A stretch of 64,000 bases of DNA from positions 3,933,501-3,997,500 of the forward strand of contig NW_027185502.1 of assembly GCF_040183065.1 (NCBI RefSeq). The letters are read 5' to 3'. Source of the stretch: Periplaneta americana (taxonomy: Eukaryota > Arthropoda > Insecta > Blattodea > Blattidae). The notes under the pieces were generated by a model. The model saw only the letters and a list, made by a program, of their open reading frames with translations, was not told the origin of the DNA and made no database searches. Positions 46,863 to 57,312 of this stretch are shown here, in pieces (within the stretch, counting starts at the first letter, position 1; every line of letters starts with the position of its first letter). A program made the position numbers and the translations under genes.

Positions 46863-49637
46863 CAGTGGCGTATACTGGTTAAAGGGTTTGGACTACCACT
46901 GCCCCCATTATTACACAAAATATATTTTAAAATCCCTATAATAAAATTCCTTACATATTTATGTGAATTCCAGACATCTTGATTGGGACGAAAATACGTT
47001 CATGACTTCGTCATTGAAATTACAGTTGGGCCACTTGCAAAGTTTCTGTAGAAATGACTTTTCAATGGATATTAGTGCCAAGCCGGATAAACGTTCTTGT
47101 GTATGAGTTGATCTACAGTAGGATTTTATTCTCTTCAACGCAGAAAATGTTCTTTCTACCGATGCTGACGTAGCTGGTATTGTCACAATTAATGTTGCCA
47201 ATTTAAGGACTTCAGGAATAACTTGGTTCAGCTGGTTTTCATATATGGCAGATAATATTTCGTGGATAGGTTTGTTCGAAAAATCAAAGACTTCTGCTGA
47301 ATATATTACACTTAATTCATTTTTCAAACGTACTTGATCAAAGTGACTGTTATAGGACTGAAATAATTTGTTTAGTGCCTCATTCGGGAAGTTTTCTCTA
47401 TAAGCAAAAAATTTTTGAGAATCTAGAAGATGTGTGAACTGAAGCTTTCCATAATCAGAAAATCTGTCAGTAATTTCCATTTGCATACGATCTAGTATGC
47501 TGTAGTACAGCTGCCTGTATTTCAATTCATCATCTCCTTTTCTTCGCTTTAATGGTGGTTCCATTGTATTGGCTGAAGAATTTTCATTTTCCATATTACT
47601 CCATGTGGACGGAAACCCATTACATCTGAACTCGGATATAGTATTTTTTTAACTTTGATACCTCTTGCAAGTAGTATGCTATGTCTAGACTTTTTGTCTG
47701 AAGAATATTGTAGAGCACATCTGTATGTGCGAACACTGTAGCATAGACTTCAAGAAGAAATATATTCTGAAACTGTGTGAAAAAATTAAAATATCCTTGA
47801 GCCTGCACAATTACATCATCATCATAGTTTTCTTCAGAGTCATTACAAATTATATTTTGAAAGAAAGCAGTCCGTTTTTCTCTGTATTCCTTTACTGTAT
47901 TTACAAGCCGAGATGTAAAATTCAATCTAGTTGGTGCTACTTTTGGGAGTTTCTTGTTCATAAATTCCTTGAGTTTTCTGATCTTTTAGGAGATGATGAG
48001 AAAAATGCAGCTAAACCCGACGGTGTTTTGAAAAAAATGCGGCATTCTGGAATGGATGAAGTAGTTTTTTGCAAAACTAAATTGAGAACATGGCTGTAAC
48101 AATGGACAAATAGTGCTTGAGGATACTTTTCTTGAACTTTTGTTTTTAAGCCATTAATATTTCCCGCCATAACTGAAGCACCATCGTATGTCTGTGCAAT
48201 TAAGTTATTGCCGACATTGTATTCTGCTGTAACACCTTCCACATGCTGAAACAAAGCAGCAGCAGTTTTGTCCGATCTGACATTTGTGAATCCTATAATC
48301 CGTTCTTGAACATTGGCAGTACTGTCGACGTATCTTAAAACAGTGGGCAATTGACTCTGATTAGAGCAGTAACTTGTTTCATCAACAACAATGGCCACAA
48401 AAGGTTTTATGTTCTTTATCATAACCCCACTTATAGCAAATATTAAGTCATTCTGAATTGCGGGAGAAGTACCGCGAAATACTGTTGAACTCTTAAGATG
48501 ATTGGCCAGTAAATGGTCAAATTCACTTAAGGAACTTAAATATTCAATATAATTTCCTATATTGTCTGATTCCACACTCTCGTTATGACCCCGAAAAGCC
48601 AATTCTTGTTTTCCTAGAAAGCAGACTGCGTTAATAAGACGCAGTAAAATCTCCCAATTTTTTTTTTTCACAAGAGCATTGTGTTGGTTGATGTGTAGAG
48701 CTTTTTGCTTATCTAGCTGTAAATCAATTCTTGTCTTCCCAAAGTTTGCAAAGTTCATGCTACTACAAATATGAGCTTTTGATTTGTCGTATTCTAGGAC
48801 TGCCGCTCGAAGGGAGTTCATATTAGAAAACCCCTCTTTTGACCACACATTAGTTTCGTGGCTAAATAACAAACATGGCCAGCAAAATAGTTTAGACAGT
48901 TTAGAAGTACCACACAACCAATTCCACTTACCATATGATGTTGAAGTGAAATGGCGTGTGTACTCACGCTGTTTTTCTTTTACATCCATGGACAAATTTA
49001 ACTCAGGAGTTGGTCCTTCCATTTTCACAATTTCAACTTTCTCGTTGTTATGTACGACGGTTAAAAGGCACTTTTAATAAACCTTCTATTACACAGTCAT
49101 TTTCAACACAAACCTCTCCAGAAACTTGTTCTGCCATATTTTTCACAATATCACTTAATTGGGAAATTAAAATTAATAATTCACAATTAATATAACTCTT
49201 AGACACTCGAACAAATCACAGATTTAAAATAATGCACTGCAAGAACACAATCACATTCATGAGCTAGCATGCTAAGCGTATTGTTGCTTCGAGCCTGCAA
49301 AGAAACCGATCACGAGAGCGGCAACTCGCCCGGCCTACACTGCACGATGGAAACAGAAGGGAGCGGGGGACGGGCAGTTGTGCGACAGGACAGCATGCGC
49401 GGAACGATCACAGGCTACCTCACGTAGCAAGCGGTTTCTCCAGCGATGCCGCCTTGACAACTTGTTTCTTTTTGTGAGCAGAGAGCGCATATAAATCTAA
49501 CAATTACTTTAATTTTAATTACTATGGTAAAACTAATAATACAAAATTATTACATTATGTTATATTATAAACTTTTTCTTTTGTAATTTCCTTGGGCTAC
49601 CGCCGGTAGCCCCGGTAGTCCGCAAAATACGCCCCTG
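46863..49637 (-). mobile_element. ZMYM1/DUF4371-type hAT element, full length (2775 bp)
   Basis: The left end CAGTGGCGTATACTGG and right end AAAATACGCCCCTG are inverted (CAGKGGCGTA). The flanks are CCTCATCT on both sides (46855-46862 and 49638-49645), a perfect 8-bp duplication. The last ~140 bp and first ~63 bp match the MITE at 4707-4901. The minus-strand gene inside is a hAT transposase. The 5' leader (49240-49480) is unusually GC-rich for the window and could be its promoter region. Confidence 0.95.
46962..49137 (-). pseudogene. hAT transposase, zinc finger MYM-type protein 1-like, frameshifted
   Basis: The protein starts MAEQVSGEVCVENDCVIEGL; a one-base shift near 49070 leads to NNEKVEIVKMEGPTPELN. 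The TTF-type finger region has YTRHFTSTSYGKWNWLCGTS and KLFCWPCLLF. DUF4371-like sequence follows (HNALVKKKNWEILLRLINAV, FRGHNESVES). Catalytic-region blocks are AIVVDETSYCSNQSQLP and AQTYDGASVMAGNINGLK with HCYSHVLNLVLQ. After a shift near 47958 come KKLPKVAPTRLNFTSRLVNT (Leu where Trp is usual) and a helical part; a further shift near 47620 opens the last part, which ends in the dimerisation signature IPATSASVERTFSALKRIKS. Lesions are three single-base shifts, so the copy is dead but recent. A related intact copy would be expected to mobilise the MITE at 4707. Confidence 0.9.
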
Positions 49638-49916
49638 CCTCATCTCATCATATTGTACTGGTGTGTTGTAAAATCTGCCTCCAGGAAAAGCGCCAATGCT
49701 TCTTCTTCATCATAGCATCATGTAACAGAGCTGCTAGTTGATGCCAATGTCCAGCTTTTTCTAATTTTGAAAGCTCTAGTAGATGTTTTATTCATCTCCT
49801 CTTAAAGCCTAGCATGGTGTTCACTGCCAGACTCGCAATACTTCATTTTTGCAGCAAATGTTAAACTTTCCGCACTTTCTGCAGATTTTCTTACATTTTC
49901 AATTTTTCTACGCTTA
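49638..49916 (-). pseudogene. Fragment of a multicopy gene of unknown function (part 2)
   Basis: On the minus strand the frame reads RRKIENVRKSAESAESLTFA, AKMKYCESGSEHHARL, then after a TAA EEMNKTSTRAFKIRKSWTLA, and after a TGA CYDEEEALALFLEADFTTHQ. The frame is continuous with 52818-53038 once the foldback element is removed, and continues GAKDRNAVQG at 46838-46862 once the hAT is removed. I recall the sequence as part of a repetitive insect protein but cannot name a domain. The composition is charged and probably helical. Confidence 0.65.
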
Positions 49917-50779
49917 GGGTACGGCCACACGAGCTACATTTGTCGCAGGTTTTCTGCTACAAATGAAGCTGCCATAATTGTCGCAAAATGGGTGGCCACA
50001 CGGGCGCTACAATTACTGCCAGTTTCTGCGTTAAATGTCGCTACGTGTGGCCACATGACATGCCACACGTAGCGACATTTGTAGCAACTTTCTGCGACAA
50101 ATGTAGCTGGAATTATAGACCGCATTGAGTTAAATGGAAGCGGCCACACAGAGCAGTAAGTGTAGCAAGTTTGGCGCCGTCTGACATGTTAGATCTATTC
50201 GTGACCAATAATTTCCCACCTTAAACGAATTAACATTGTTGTTAGTTACTGGGAATTTCTTATTATAAAATACATATTTTTAAACTTTAAATTTATATTA
50301 ATATTTATTTCCGCTTTACTAATTCCCAGAGGAGACTCAGCGAGTCAAAGAATATACATGTCAAAAGACTTTTATCTACTAACTGACAATAAATAAAGAA
50401 TAAATATCATGCAAAAGAAAACAAAAAAATTGTAATAAAAGTACAAACAACCGTGTAAAATGAATGGTTATGCTTTAATATTTTAGGAATGAGATAGAAA
50501 GCGAAAATCAAATGTCATGTAAAGAACACACAGATTAAGACTTTAAAAAGAGTGAAATAACAAATCAAAGTTATTCATTTTACAGTAGAGAATTACAATA
50601 ATTTAGCGCAATGTAAATTTACAAATGCGTATGGATACACGCGTAAGCTAATTTTAATTACTATTTTCTTAATCTTATTTCTGTTTTTTAGTTACTTCAC
50701 CAGAAGTTACAGATTAGACATGCTCTTCCCTTTCCAATACATGAATTTCTGAAGCATCTCCAAGTAAAAAGGAGTTTTA

Positions 50780-51335
50780 AACATGACCCAAAACACAACT
50801 CAAAGAGGCAATCTGTTTGTAACATATGTGAGAGATGTCTTGTAAAAGAATTGTCTTTTTTTTACCAAATGAAGTCGCTGTGAAGGGTTTACTGATACGC
50901 TATTGTATAGATTTTATTATCGAAGGAAACCTTTGGTCGAAAATGAAAGAAAAAAAAATGTGTACTCTCAAAGAACGGTATTTTGAAAAGGGTCTAAGTA
51001 AATACATCTATCATAAAAGTTCTCTTTTTCTTGGTTTTGCAGAATTCTTATTGGACGTTGCGACAATTTAAACTTGACCCTTATATCCCAAAATACAACT
51101 CAAAGTGAAAATGTCTTTATAACACAATAATATTTATAAACAATACTGATTTGTGATGTCTGTCCTGCAAAAGAATTGTACGTTTTTTTTTTCAAACAAA
51201 TTGTTGTGAACGGCTTGCTAGAACGCTTTTGTATACATTTTATTATTGAAGAATTCTTTAGGTCGAAATTGAAAGAAGAAAAATGTATGTACTTTTTAAA
51301 GAAAGATATTTTGAAGAGAGTTAAAAAATAGGGAA
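50780..51335. repeat. Two-unit ~280-bp tandem repeat in the foldback centre
   Basis: The unit at 50780 (ACATGACCCAAAACACAACT) recurs at 51073 (ACTTGACCCTTATATCCCAA) with shared GTAAAAGAATTGT/GCAAAAGAATTGT, ATTTTATTATyGAAG and GGTCGAAAwTGAAAGAA blocks. Identity is about 75%. One unit has a 78-codon open frame (50835-51071) without recognised domain. Confidence 0.75.
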
Positions 51336-51889
51336 CTTAGCCTGGACTATACATAAGCGAAGCAATATTTATTGGCACCGTATTGTTAGTAACAAAATTT
51401 GTTATATATATTGGCATCGTATTGTTATAAATCTGTCATGATAATAATTTTCCATCTAAAAGTCAATCTCCCTCCCTACTTCACTCCCTCATAAACACAA
51501 GTTAATTCTGTTGATATGATTACATATACATACTGAGAATTTCAACCATTAAAAAAACGGGGTTTCCTTCAAATTTGAGAATGCCTTTCTCCCATTGTAG
51601 ACCTACATCTTAGCCTATAGAAAATAGAGTTTACGTCCTCTTAAACATGATAGATCACGTTTTTCAGATTATTAAATTTCGGGGGAGGGGGAAACTGAAA
51701 TGTGAATCTTAGGGTATGTTACAGTTTCATGTCTCATAAAGTTTTTTTACCAACAAAAGAAGATTTTAACGCTAAAAGATAAGCTGGGTGGTACAAATTG
51801 CGATATCTTATAGCTAATTCGAGAGACAAATTTCACTGCACTCATCAATGTCACTTGTTTTATTTTTAAATACATTAAGCCTGAATAAA

Positions 51890-52010
51890 ATGCCAAGCTG
51901 TTGTATGCCTGGCTGCAAATTCAATTACCAGAAAGGAACTTAGTGGCGATATTTACTTTCCTTCTGGTGAAGTAACAAAAAAACAGGAGTAAGATTAAGA
52001 AAATAGTATT
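51890..52010 (+). pseudogene. THAP-domain first exon, frameshifted, reading outward
   Basis: ATG at 51890 opens MPSCCMPGCKFNYQKG, matching the C-x4-C start of THAP zinc fingers (MPxCCxxxCxxNY). After a TAG caused by one base, the next frame reads SGDIYFPSGEVTKKQE, corresponding to the FxFP region, and reaches a possible donor GAGTAAGA near 52000. The first part is in the centre of the foldback and the second is in the right arm, so the 3' half of the exon is present, inverted, in the left arm too. The exon reads from the centre toward the right terminus. Confidence 0.6.
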
Positions 52011-52817
52011 TAAAATTAGCTTACGCGTGTATCCATACGCATTTGTAAATTTACATTGCGCTAAATTATTGTAATTCTCTACTGTAAAATGAATAACTTT
52101 GATTTGTTATTTCACTCTTTTTAAAGTCTTAATCTGTGTGTCCTTTACATGACATTTGATTTTCGCTTTCCATCTCATTCCTAAAAAATTAAAGCATAAA
52201 CATTCATTTTACACGGTTGTTTGTACTTTTATTACAATTTTTTTGTTTTCTTTTGCATGATATTTATTCTTTATTTATTGTCAGTTAGTAGATAAAAGTC
52301 TTTTGACATGTATAGTCTTTGACTCACTGAGTCTCCTCTGGGAATTAGTAAAGCGGAAATAAATATTAATATTAAAGTTTAAAAAATATGGATTTCATAA
52401 TAAGAAATTCCCAGTAACTAACAACAATGTTAATTCGTTTAGGCTGGAAAATTATTGGTCACGAATAGACCTCATGTCAGACGGCGCCAAACTTGCTACA
52501 CTTACTGTTCCGTGTGGCCGCTTCCATTTAACTCAATGCGGTCTATAATTCCAGCTACATTTGTCGCAGAAAGTTGCTACAAATGTAGCTGCACGTGTAG
52601 CCACCCATGTCGCTACGTGTGGCCACCCAACAGCAGTAAATGTCGCAGAAAAAATGGACCCGGACCCATTCGAGTTGCGACACGACCTTGGGATGCGCCA
52701 AACTTGCTACATTTACTGCTCCATGTGGCCGCTTCCATTTAACTCAATGCTGCCTATAATTCCAGCTACATTTGTCGCAGAAAACTTGCTACAAATGTAG
52801 CTCGTGTGGCCGTACCC

Positions 52818-53038
52818 TTAGACTTACTACTGTTCACCCCAAACTCTGCCTGTGGTCTTCTTCTTTTCTGTAGAGTAGGTTTCACAACATTTAAACCACA
52901 TACAAACCACATACAAACAAACATACTGGCACATGACCTCATCCTCATCACCGATTGGCTCTTTTGTTGATAGAGAATTTTGAATCTAACAATTATGTAA
53001 ATTTTACGCTCTTCAGGGGATTTTGAAACTAAACCCAA
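52818..53038 (-). pseudogene. Fragment of a multicopy gene of unknown function (part 1)
   Basis: The minus frame reads ILYQQKSQSVMRMRSCASMF and KPTLQKRRRPQAEFGVNSSK immediately before the foldback. With the insertion and one TTA removed, NSSKSK joins RRKIENVRK in frame. The Lys/Arg-rich segment could be a nuclear localisation signal. Where the gene starts upstream is unclear. Confidence 0.55.
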
Positions 53039-53257
53039 TTTTCATCGCTCTATTTCAGCCGGAATGGGTTGGCTTTCAACTTCAATATTTATACCATGGT
53101 ATAAAAACATGAAAATGTGCAAAAATTGCGTTTAGAGGGTTTTGAATCTAGACGACTCTTATATTCACTCTGCCTTTCTCTTTCATTATTACGTACGCCT
53201 GGTCTTCTTCCTCCATATAATCCAGCTCCATTGTTACGATTACGACTATTATCAGAG

Positions 53258-53427
53258 TCTAGTATATACAGTCACGAAGCTCAATACATAGTAAATATGC
53301 ATCCATAGATAGTTGCTAACCACTAGGATCGCTACTATCGCCTCATTACAGACAATGCGAAATAGTACCTGCACAGTCTATTTTTCCTAGTACCCTCTTA
53401 AACTCAAGCTTCGTGACTGTGCTATTA
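53258..53427. mobile_element. MITE, copy 2 (inverted relative to copy 1)
   Basis: Reverse complement of the element at 14282-14454 with about 88% identity. Termini TCTAGTATATACAGTCACGA and TCGTGACTGTGC are inverted repeats. Confidence 0.85.
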
Positions 53428-53520
53428 TTATCAAACTGTCACAGTGACAAATTTATCTTATTTTGCCACTAATTAATATCTCGACAAAAAGTCTACACAT
53501 GTTCTAAAATTATTATAAAA

Positions 53521-53850
53521 ACTAGCCGTACCCGTGCGCTCCGCTGCACCCGTTAGAAATAAATATAAAGTAATTACATAATTAAAATAGGACATTTGAT
53601 CCAGGGAACATTCGTGTTTGATAGAAGGATAAATCGTTTAATATGTTACTTAATTTAAATTGCAACCAAATAATTAAAATGCGGTCATTTTCGTCCAGAG
53701 ACCACTCATTGGTGCAATGATAATTCCTTTAACATGTTTCTAATTTTTATTACATGCAACCATAATTTAATGAACATTAACATCATTTAGATTTAATGTG
53801 TATACTTTATTTTACTTGCAAATCAAGATTTTCAGGTATAACTCCCTGTA
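53521..53850. repeat. Probable dispersed repeat start
   Basis: CTAGCCGTACCCGTGCGCTC opens a segment that I recall from dispersed insect repeats, followed by AT-rich sequence with no coding content. There is no second copy in the window, so this is weakly supported. Confidence 0.35.
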
Positions 53851-53882
53851 AAGTTGATTTGAATAATTTCGAGGGAAAAATT

Positions 53883-53957
53883 GTTCCGGAGCCAGGTATC
53901 GAACCCGGGACCTTTGGTTTAACGTACCAACGCTCTACCACTGAGCTACTCGGGAAC
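53883..53957 (-). other. tRNA-like sequence (anticodon position GTT)
   Basis: On the minus strand this 75-nt unit folds as a tRNA: acceptor GTTCCCG against CCGGAAC (one mismatch), D-arm AGCTCAGTGGTAGAGC, anticodon stem TTGGT/ACCAA with loop ACGTTAA, and T-arm with CGGGTTCGATA and a mismatched closing. Position 33 is C instead of T, and the T-stem has one mismatch. It is embedded in a repeat, so I read it as a SINE head, not a tRNA-Asn gene. Confidence 0.65.
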
Positions 53958-54142
53958 TCTAACCGACACCGATCCAATTTCTCCCTCTACATCCACAGAC
54001 CTCAAAGTGGGCTGACAACCGTCAAGCAACCAACTTCGAGTGCACACTAACTCCGTGTGACTTAAATTGTGGTTTTCTGTTAACGAACAGTGACGTGTAT
54101 TATGCAAATCAAGAGGAAGAAATTGGATCGGTGTCGGTTAGA

Positions 54143-54217
54143 GTTCCCGAGTAGCTCAGTGGTAGAGCGTTGGTACGTTAAACCAAAGGTCCCGGGTTCG
54201 ATACCCGGCTCCGGAAC
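54143..54217 (+). other. tRNA-like sequence (anticodon position GTT)
   Basis: Same unit as at 53883-53957 in opposite orientation, with a fully paired T-stem (CCGGG/CCCGG). B box GGTTCGATACC and A box TAGCTCAGTGGTAGAGC are good pol III promoter matches. The C at position 33 and the repeat context argue against a functional tRNA. Confidence 0.65.
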
Positions 54218-54289
54218 AATTTTTCCCTCGAAATTATTCAAATCAACATCTTGATTTGCATAATACACGTCACTGTTCGTGTATATTGG

Positions 54290-55330
54290 GGGGAGATAAT
54301 TAAGCCTCGACTGGACAAGCATATTATTTTAAAACACTACGGAAAAAGTGACAAAATTTAGAAATTACTGAGGACAACGAGGTTTACGATTTTAATACAG
54401 TACATCGTTTTATGACCATCCTTCCTTATCCATAAATACAAACAAAGTAAATCGTGTAATACAGCGCTTCTGAAAGTTTGGAATTCTGTGAATCATAAAT
54501 TGTATTTAAATAGTATTTTAAAATTGGAGAATACTGCAAAATGTATATAAAGTCACAGAAATACGAATCAATAAAAACATAAAACATCACCAATAATAAT
54601 GTTATTATGACATAATCGTAATATTACAAAATAAATAATAATTATATTTCATTATTATTAATATCATTAATACTATCAAAGATCTAAAAGGAAATATAAT
54701 ATTTATCAGTTTCATATCAGGATATTCTGCTTATGTATTCATGAACATAAATTGCCTAAGAAGGCTAAATGCAGAAACAGAAATGAGACTATAGCTTTCC
54801 GCCCTAAAACCATATAATTGTAGAAAAAAAGTGTGTATCCTTTAAAAAGGAACATATTCATCCCACTCAACAAAATAATTTAGTACGGGATTTTATTCAG
54901 GTTTAACCGTAAGTAATGTCATTAATTTCAAGGGGTTAGTATTTGAAACAAAATAGTTTAATAGCATTTTGGTCGTTTTTGCTTCCTTTTTGAGAGAAAA
55001 AAATACTGTATATGAACGATTTCATAGCGTATTTTGTAAAAACTATTGAATTACTTCGCAATATTATCGGTCATTTAACAGAGCGGTGTATTATGGTAAT
55101 AAATGATTTAAATAATTTTATTTTAGTTTTGTCCTTTAAATGTGCAGAAATTTCATCCGAACAAATGTAAGTTTTCGTTCTGCAAAGGAATTTTAAAATG
55201 CAGTGCACAGTGACAACGATGTAAAGGTTAATATTGCCTGCAGAGAGGCACAGACACGTTGTCGTAGGCCAAGTACCTGAACAGCTGGGGTGTTCGAGAC
55301 GACGCACAGTGGTCTAGAATGCAAATTTAG
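54290..55330. other. Unassigned sequence
   Basis: AT-rich with no gene. The last ~120 bp before the tandem array (55200-55320) are locally GC-richer but not recognised. Confidence 0.4.
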
Positions 55331-55336
55331 CGGGAC

Positions 55337-56227
55337 ATGTTAATAACTTTTCAGCTACCTAACAGATTTTTATGAAATTTTACACAGTAGTTACAGGTAG
55401 CATATATGTTTTGTATGCAAGCTCTCGTTACGTTGTTTTGTATGCAAGCTCTCGTTACGTTGGTATAAGGGGAACTACCCCTTATAGGGGGGCGCATTTA
55501 GACAAAATTAGAAACTTTTCTCCTATCTGACAGATTTTTATGACATTTTACAAAGCAGTTACAAGTAGCATATATGTTTTGTATACAAGCTCTGATTATG
55601 TTCGTATAAGCGGAACTACCCCTTATAGGCAGCGCAATTAGACAAAATTAGTAACTTTTCTCCTATTTAACAGATTTTTATGAAATTTTACAGAGCAGTT
55701 ACAAGTAGCATATATGTTTTGTATACAAGCTCTGATTACGTTCGTATAAGCGGAACTATCCCTTATAGGCGGTGCAATTAGACAAAATTAGTAACTTTTC
55801 TCCTATTTAACAGATTTTTATGAAATTTTACAGAGCAGTTACAAGTAGCATATATGTTTTGTATACAAGCTCTGATTACGTTCGTATAAGCGGAACTACC
55901 CCTTATAGGCGGCGCAATTAGACAAAATTAGTAACTTTTCTCCAATTTAACAGATTTTTATGAAATTTTACAGAGCAGTTACAAGTAGCATATATGTTTT
56001 GTATACAAGCTCTGATTACGTTCGTATAAGCGGAACTACCCCTTATAGGTGGCGCAATTAGACAAAATTAGTAACTTTTCTCATATTTAACAGATTTTTA
56101 TGAAATTTTACACAACAGTTACAGGTAGCATATATGTTTTGTATACAAGTTCTCGTTACGTTGATATAAGGGGAACCACCCCTTATAGTGGGTGCGCAAT
56201 TAACAAAATTAGTAACTTTTCTCCTAT
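55337..56227. repeat. 140-bp tandem array, left half
   Basis: About six units with an exact 140-bp period, tracked by TATATGTTTTGTATACAAG at 55571, 55711, 55851, 55991 and 56131. The first interval is 168 bp because 28 bp around TTGTATGCAAGCTCTCGTTA are duplicated. Each unit contains AAGSGGAACTACCCCTTATA, a short hairpin, and CTCCTATTTAACAGATTTTT with a TTAA. The array is split at that TTAA by a piggyBac element. Confidence 0.95.
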
Positions 56228-57281
56228 CCCATTAGCGCCCACAGATACCATTTTGTATCAGCTTGCACTATAAGTGTAACGTTGTCAGTTCTGACCCCTG
56301 GTATTTTAGGGGTTGAGTCTGAGGGTCATATTTTCTTCAGCGTGAAGTAGCAGATGCACTCCAGTAACAATTTCACAGATGTGAGTTGTTAGTGAGCTGG
56401 GTCAGTCTCAAGAGTGTGGACGTGGTTGTGAGAAGTGAAAATCATGGACGTTCAATACGTGTAAGCACAATATCATCCTTTTAACCTTGATTATCTTTCT
56501 AACGAATATGTAATATGTATTAACAATGAGTCAAAGAAGAGGCATGCAAATTTTAAATGTCAAAAATATAAATAACTTTTATGCAACAATGTCTTAAAGA
56601 CCACGATACCATATGGTATCACTGGGCGTTTATAACATCGAGGCATGTATACGTGTATCATATTTTCTAAATGTTATGTTGTGCCTAATTACACAGCATA
56701 ACCGTAAATTATATAGACTCTACAATCATAGACATAAAAGTATGGTATATTTATATATAATTTAATTGTGTACTTACATATATTTATTTATTTATTCCAG
56801 TGATGGGTTGACACTATCCGAGTTTTTAGATATAATAGAAGCAAATGATGACGTAGCAAATAAAACTGAGGATATATTTATTGTGCCACCAGACGTCCAT
56901 GTTGACACTCTTGAAGATTCAGCAAATGAAGATGACGGAGGAATGATATATAATCTAACAGGACGTCAGTTACTTGCTGCAGCTGAAATACGCTTGGAGG
57001 AGATTATGAACCATCTGAAATGTCTTGTAGTGGCGCCTCACTATCTGTACAACCTACACAATAACGACGACGACCTCAACAACAAACATGTAATTTGATT
57101 GAACAAAGTTTAGCCACTTCTAGTGTCATCTTACCATCTTTGCGGTCTACAGAACAACAGCAGCAGCTACAACAACAACAACAACAACGACGACGACGAC
57201 GACCTGAACAACAAGCGCCTGATTTGATTCAACAAAAAGTAACTGCTTCTAGTGTATTTCCACCATCCATACAGCCTACAT

Positions 57282-57312
<31 letters not shown>

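Larger units (their letters stand above)
49917..52817. mobile_element. Long-arm foldback element, 2901 bp, TTA duplication
   Basis: The ends GGGTACGGCCACACGAGCTA are inverted repeats, flanked by TTA on both sides (49914-49916 and 52818-52820). The inverted arms run 49917-50706 (790 bp) and 51961-52817 (857 bp). Shared landmarks are AATTCCCAGAGGAGACTCAG/its inverse, GTACAAACAACCGTG, and GTTACTTCACCAGAAG at the inner end. The arms are about 90% alike by eye. The outer ~240-330 bp of each arm is an array of short palindromes built on GCTACAAATGTAGC and GTGGCCACAC. The right arm has an extra ~211-bp direct duplication (52484 and 52695). The 1.25-kb centre has no transposase but holds a tandem duplication and a THAP start. 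The 3-bp TTA target would suit PIF/Harbinger, the THAP start would suit P/Kolobok types; superfamily unresolved. Confidence 0.85.
53852..54246. repeat. Inverted pair of tRNA-like SINE heads (134-bp arms)
   Basis: Arm 1 (53852-53985) and arm 2 (54112-54246) are inverted copies about 98-99% identical over ~134 bp; I count two differences. Each contains a tRNA-like unit. The spacer is ~126 bp. An additional shorter inverted pair (GAACAGTGACGTGTATTATG and its complement, near 54083 and 54258) flanks arm 2. Confidence 0.9.

Noticed and set aside
49240..49480. CpG island of a host gene
   Set aside because: It is GC-richer, but lies inside the hAT element upstream of its transposase, so it is more likely the element's own leader.
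49934..50149. Open frame in the left foldback end
   Set aside because: It is the palindrome array read through; the similar frame at 52455-52742 is its inverted copy.
54143..54217. tRNA-Asn gene
   Set aside because: The cloverleaf is plausible but position 33 is C, and the unit occurs as an inverted, repeat-embedded pair, fitting a SINE head.
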